A DNA stretch of 64,000 nucleotides from Pythium myriotylum. Its lineage: Eukaryota > Oomycota > Peronosporomycetes > Pythiales > Pythiaceae. Below the pieces are notes generated by a model. The model had not been told where the DNA came from, made no database searches, and saw only the letters and a program-made list of their open reading frames with translations. The position numbers and the translations under genes were made by a program. The stretch is taken from the NCBI GenBank assembly GCA_023091665.1, contig JALJCQ010000001.1, positions 806,001 through 870,000 of the forward strand, read 5' to 3'. Position 1 is the first letter of the stretch; every line of letters starts with the position of its first letter. Positions 59,502-64,000 of this stretch are shown here, piece by piece.

Positions 59502-62340
59502 CATTCCGGATGGAGAGGCCAGAGAGTGGGATGCGACTGACATTTGACATGATTCGATCATGTGGCCCACATGAAGTGTAGCCATGTTGAACGGCTGGAA
59601 GTGCCTTGCGCAGGAAGTTGCTGACCATTGGAGCCTGAGCATCTCGTCTTTGAGTCGATGTGTTGACGAAGGGAACTCTTGCGCTGGAAAGTCACTGGCG
59701 ATACATCCAGTGGCGCTGCCCACAAACCACTGGCTCCATCGGGCACTGACTGGGTTGTGTGACAACATGACTCACAACTCGTGAGCGACATCTGGATCCC
59801 TTTCCCACGGATGGTGCTTCCCAACACATCCCAGCTTCTTGAGCGGCGACGAAGATACCAAATTTACGACAACTGCCGTCAAAAAAAGAGATGCAAGGAC
59901 AAGCAAGACGTTATGGATCAACGACGCAATACTACAATGCAACGAGAATGACACATGGCCTGCTATATCGCACGGTCAGCCAAATAGACGATGGCTCTAC
60001 AGCCGAATACCAAAGCTCTGTGGAATCGCTGCGTTTGTCCAGTGTCGCCACACTGCAGGATGGCATCGCTTGTTGAAACGTGCACCAAAACCGACTATTT
60101 AGTCGACGGGGGAGCAGTGTACATACAGTACACGAAACGCATTCTCATCTCGAGACTGAAGAAGCGGATTAAGCGATGCTTCGCGCCCTATGGCGACAGG
60201 GAAACGCAGCATCCACCGTCTCGTAAGCACCCAGAGAGGCACCGAGGGTCTACTCTTTCACAAGTCGCATAAAACTGATCATGTACCGGTTTGATACCGA
60301 TCCAACTGACTCAGACTGTAGCCATTCGTCACTGTTCGCAGGTGCATGGCGTCATGTACGGAAAAGTGCCCAAGAAGTGATATTGTACTCGTCGTGACTC
60401 TAGGAACGGATCAGTCCACGCAAGAGACCCGTCCATCGCTCGTAAGGGGACGCATGTATCTGGTAAATTCAATATTGTTCTTTATTTCCTCGGCCTTTCG
60501 TGGATGAGCCGACTGTGGCTATCTCGCAGACCTCTGACGTGACTTGATTTGGACAACTGTTTATCACTACTTAGCAAGTGGTCCCAAGCGCGATTCTGAG
60601 TATGACGACGAGCGCGGTGGAGGCCAAGTGTTTTTTGTTGTCGATTACGCCATCGTCGCCGCGCGCGAAGTCACGGGAAAGACAGACATCTGAGTCAACG
60701 CCCCTGCGTCACGCCGTCGCGACCGAAGTGGACCAGATCTTGCATCATTTGACAGCGATCCATCATGCAAAGCCATCTGAAGCACATCCAGGTGGGCGCA
60801 CTTGAAGTTCTTCTACCGGTTTTCACCAGTATTTCTGCGACATGTGAGTTGAACAAGGCCCCTCCCCCCTACCCCTTAGTCCAAATGAGCTTCATCATGT
60901 TGCCCTTTCAGGATCCCGTCAATGGTCCCACCTCCTTTCTCTCTTTCCATCTCCGTCACCTGCGCCTCTCGTCTTCTCTGGAACGGAACGCGTGTCGACA
61001 AAGCTCAACTCGAAGACAGTGGCCTTGGTGCTGGCAACACGCCGTGTGCCCTCGAAGGCTTTGCAAGATGCGCGAGCAGACCGGCCGAGCCACGGATGGA
61101 TGAGTGTTTGGGTCATGCTCTTTTTTCCAGCAGAGCGTCAGTGCATGCTTATCGCCGACTCTCTCCGGCCACGTGTAGATGACGCACACGCAAGCCAGTC
61201 GGCAACGATGACGCCTCCACGTGGCTCGTCATGGATCGTTTGTCAAGCATGTTGAAACATGGGAGCGACATGGAGACCACGACGGACGGGGCCGAGCCCT
61301 CACTAGATTTCCGAGCTCTACAACGTCACGACAGTTGCACCCGTCTGCCGATTGCCCAATCTCGGCACTGGTGGTCTGGACTTGTGCTGCCTCGATCAGA
61401 AAATGGGTTCGGAGGTTGCACTTCCCCAAGTCGTCGGTCAGCGGAGGACCCTCGCGTGTCATGTCCCACCCATCCGCCTCCCCCCTCCACCGAGGTGCTC
61501 GCGAAAGCGTGTGGCTATGTATGAATCGGCTCTTTGCCGCAAGATCTAGATTCGGCCGCATAATCGGGCAACTGATGGCCACAGCGGATGCGATACTTGA
61601 ATCGATTGCGCTGGAGAACCCAGAATCCTGGCTCCCGTCGCGTGGATAACCAGTGGCGCACGAGGAGGTCCGCTCGCGCCACGGGGATGGTTTCGTTCGT
61701 GCTCGCTCCCCCTCCCTCTGACCACACGAGGCATTTTCTGCCGGCCGATGGGACTGGACGTCGGTCAGAAAAAACGTCGGCGAGAATCGCGCGGCAGCCA
61801 CCAACTTGGCAGCCATGATCAGTGCCGCCCTCGCTCAGGCGCCGATTGCTCGTGGTGACGTGGTCCGAATGCCTCGGCGGCGTGGTGTGAACGCAGCTTC
61901 AATCGCCCGAGGGAGATCGACATGTCCGGAGCTCTCGCCCGGCTGATGACGCATGTCGCAACTGTGATGGGGAGACCTCGTGACGGATGACCGAAGTTGC
62001 ACGATCTGCGTCTATAATCAGGCGGTTTTAGCTACATATCATGTCTCGCGGGTCGTCGCGTCTCGTATTCCCAACGGCTCCACCACCTGGAGGACGCTTT
62101 CGAGCCAAGACGCAATCCATATCGATTTCAAAAGGGGATCCATCTTCGCGAACTTGTCACCAGTCGGCCAATGTTGTGACGGTTTCTTCGATTTTTTAAT
62201 CTCGTCTATGCGACATGTCCCCTACCCCGAATGGAATTCTTTTTTCGCATGGTTGACCTTTCGTGACCGAAAGATCGAATTGAGAGTGATGGTCGTGCAG
62301 GTTGGTCGCTCGCCATCATTGATCATCGCAACCTCCGAGC

Positions 62341-62353
62341 CATTCTCCAATTT
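62341..62353 (+). promoter_or_regulatory. Initiator-like element of ATPase d
   Basis: CATTCTCCAATTT is an exact match to the last 13 positions of the oomycete initiator consensus, about 130-145 nt upstream of the ATG. Confidence 0.6.
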
Positions 62354-62483
62354 GCCTTCTTCAAGGCAAGTCCCCTCCCTTCTTCGTCCTCCTCCGCGTC
62401 GTCTCTCCCCACCAAGCTGCCGGCTTCGTCCCTCGTATCTCTCGCTCTCGCTCTCTCTCTCTTCCTCGCTTGATCCCGCCGCC

Positions 62484-64000
62484 ATGCCTCGCCTCGACGA
62501 CGACGCCGGTGCGTGGGACGCCATGAACCACACGTCTTTCCAGTCGCACCCGTCCTTCCAGTCCCACTCGTCGTTCCACTCGTTTGTGTCGCCGCGCGCG
62601 ACGAGCTCGAACCGCTTTGTGAGCGGGCTCGACAACCACGCCGAAGATCCCTACGAGCCCAACCATGGGCCCGACCACCGCGACCGTTTCCTGAGCGACA
62701 CGGAGCGCCTGCTGGTCGAGCACCGTCTCGAAGCCACGGCCTCGTTCGCGAGCGTCAACGCCATGGACAAGAAGCGATGGGAAGCCCAGCCACTTGAAGT
62801 CATTGTCAAGGAACTCTCGTCCAACCTCGACCGCGGCCTCGCGGCCATCCAAAGCGAGAAGCGCCTCTCAGCCGTCGGCATGAACGTGCTCGATGAAGAG
62901 CCACGCGCGCCGCTCTACATCCTCTTCTTGCTCCAGTTCTACAACATGATCATCTTCCTCCTATTTATCGCAGCCATCGCGTCCTTCGCGCTCGAGAAGT
63001 ACGTCGAAGCCACGGCCGTCCTCATCATCGTGCTCTTCAACTCTTCCATTGCCACTTGGCAAGAACACAACGCTGGCAACGCGCTTGACGCGCTTGCGCA
63101 GATGGCCAGCCCGCAGTGCGTCGTCATCCGCGATGGCGAGCAGCAGGTCATCGACAGCAAGATGCTCGTCCCTGGTGACATTGTCGTCCTCACTACAGGC
63201 GACGTCGTCCCGGCGGATATCCGTCTTATCGCCAGTGCTGACCTCAAGGTCAACGAGATGCTGCTCACGGGCGAATCCGAGGATGTTGCTAAGAAGTACA
63301 ATGCCAACGTCGCAGGGGCCAAGAAACTCACTGCCGACAACATGGTCTTCTCATCGACTACTGTCACTGCTGGCAACGCCCGTGGCATCGTTGTGGAAAC
63401 AGGCATGAAGACTCGCGTCGGGTCGATCGCCGCATTGCTGAAGTCCAGCGGTTCGAATAAGAACGGTGATAAGAAGAAGTCTTTGAACCCTTTTGCTGAG
63501 TGCCTTGAGAAGTACCAGCCAAAGCAGACCCCGTTGCAGCTTGCACTTGAGAGGCTCGGCTTCATCATCGGCGCAATCGCACTTTTCGTAAGTGTTGCGG
63601 TATTTGTTGTTGGAGTTGCGCGCGGCAGCAAGGACGCCAAGAACCCTGACCGTTCAGTGTGGTTGTCGATGATCATGGTCGCCGTCTCGATTGCTGTCAG
63701 CGCCGTTCCCGAAGGTCTCCCCATGGTGGTCACGATTTGTCTCTCCGTTGGCACAGCTGCCATGGTCAAGAAGAACGTGCTGGTGCGCAAGATCAACGCC
63801 GTCGAGACGTTGGGTGCCGCGTCTGTCATCTGCACAGACAAGACCGGCACGCTCACAGAAGGCCGCATGACTGCCATCAAGATGTGGGGTGACTTCAAGA
63901 CGTACAACATCACTGGCAAGGGATTCTCACCGGAGGGTGGCATCTTCTACAACGGCGTCAACCAAGCCACACCTGGCTCGTCGAATGTTCAAGTCCGAGC
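62484..64000 (+). CDS. Type II P-type cation ATPase, copy d (partial, runs off the window)
   Basis: The first 505 or so residues of a fourth P-type pump; the frame is open to the window edge. ATG at 62484 (MPRLDDDAGAWDAMNH). The N-terminus is longer than in the other copies and has a His/Ser/Phe repeat (SFQSHPSFQSHSSFHSF). Then come the common block FLSDTERLL, M1-M2, TGES, M4 VPEGLP, and CTDKTGT with Asp452. It shares ITGKGFSPEGG and NQATPGSSNVQVRA with copy c. The ion-site helices M5-M8 are outside the window. Confidence 0.88.
   Translation, partial: MPRLDDDAGAWDAMNHTSFQSHPSFQSHSSFHSFVSPRATSSNRFVSGLDNHAEDPYEPNHGPDHRDRFLSDTERLLVEHRLEATASFASVNAMDKKRWEAQPLEVIVKELSSNLDRGLAAIQSEKRLSAVGMNVLDEEPRAPLYILFLLQFYNMIIFLLFIAAIASFALEKYVEATAVLIIVLFNSSIATWQEHNAGNALDALAQMASPQCVVIRDGEQQVIDSKMLVPGDIVVLTTGDVVPADIRLIASADLKVNEMLLTGESEDVAKKYNANVAGAKKLTADNMVFSSTTVTAGNARGIVVETGMKTRVGSIAALLKSSGSNKNGDKKKSLNPFAECLEKYQPKQTPLQLALERLGFIIGAIALFVSVAVFVVGVARGSKDAKNPDRSVWLSMIMVAVSIAVSAVPEGLPMVVTICLSVGTAAMVKKNVLVRKINAVETLGAASVICTDKTGTLTEGRMTAIKMWGDFKTYNITGKGFSPEGGIFYNGVNQATPGSSNVQVR

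Larger units (their letters stand above)
58953..62483. other. Intergenic, divergent promoters of PHS transporter and ATPase d
   Basis: The longest gene-free stretch (3.5 kb). It holds CGAATCT elements at 59132, 59199, 59209, 59481, 59495 and 61548, an initiator for the PHS gene (58992-59007), an initiator-like site for ATPase d (62341) and a CT-rich tract (about 62440-62465). Long open frames (for example 61229-61816 on the minus strand) look random in composition. I see no convincing gene. Confidence 0.5.

Noticed and set aside
61229..61816. Minus-strand frame of 195 codons with an ATG
   Set aside because: Residue composition looks random, there is no GC3 bias or motif, and it lies in a spacer full of noncoding elements.
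1..64000. Transposable elements, rRNA or viral insertions
   Set aside because: No terminal repeats, reverse transcriptase, transposase, integrase or rRNA-like sequence was visible on either strand.

Overview
The window reads as nuclear DNA of a compact eukaryotic genome, most likely an oomycete. Genes are dense and strongly GC-biased at third codon positions. Introns are few and very short (58-88 nt, GTRNGT-like donors, TAG/CAG acceptors), and every spliced model below closes in frame. Several genes carry, 20-150 nt upstream of the ATG, close matches to the oomycete initiator consensus GCTCATTYYNCAWTTT. I saw no rRNA, tRNA, transposon or CRISPR.

Left part (1-9.4 kb): five tandem minus-strand paralogues of a type II membrane glycosyltransferase, probably GT71/MNN1-like. 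Middle part (9.8-30.5 kb): single-copy genes. They are a PTEN phosphatase fused to a C-terminal PH domain (3 exons), a four-exon LarC nickel-pincer cofactor metallase with a His-rich insert, RNA polymerase I subunit RPA2, a tandem two-domain voltage-gated K+ channel (5 exons), a short-chain dehydrogenase whose catalytic Tyr is Phe, an orphan protein with a C-terminal anchor, an orphan multi-pass membrane protein (3 exons) and a possible 146-aa protein.

Right part (31.3-64 kb): an island made almost entirely of phosphate transporters and P-type cation ATPases. Phosphate carriers of three unrelated families occur together: two PiT/SLC20, three SLC34/NaPi-II and one PHS/Pht1. Four type II P-type ATPases (the last cut by the window edge) are interleaved with them. 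All ten genes are intronless. Two ATPases and two SLC34 genes form an inverted arrangement symmetric about position ~40,030. Their coding sequences are nearly identical while their flanks are not. The 7-mer CGAATCT (either strand, mostly followed by C or T) occurs 20 times in about 11.3 kb of noncoding DNA of this island. I found none in the intergenic DNA of the first 31 kb. It is a candidate shared regulatory element.

Working model (inference): Pi uptake by cation-coupled carriers, with ion gradients maintained by the neighbouring P-type pumps, kept as a co-regulated and gene-converting cluster.
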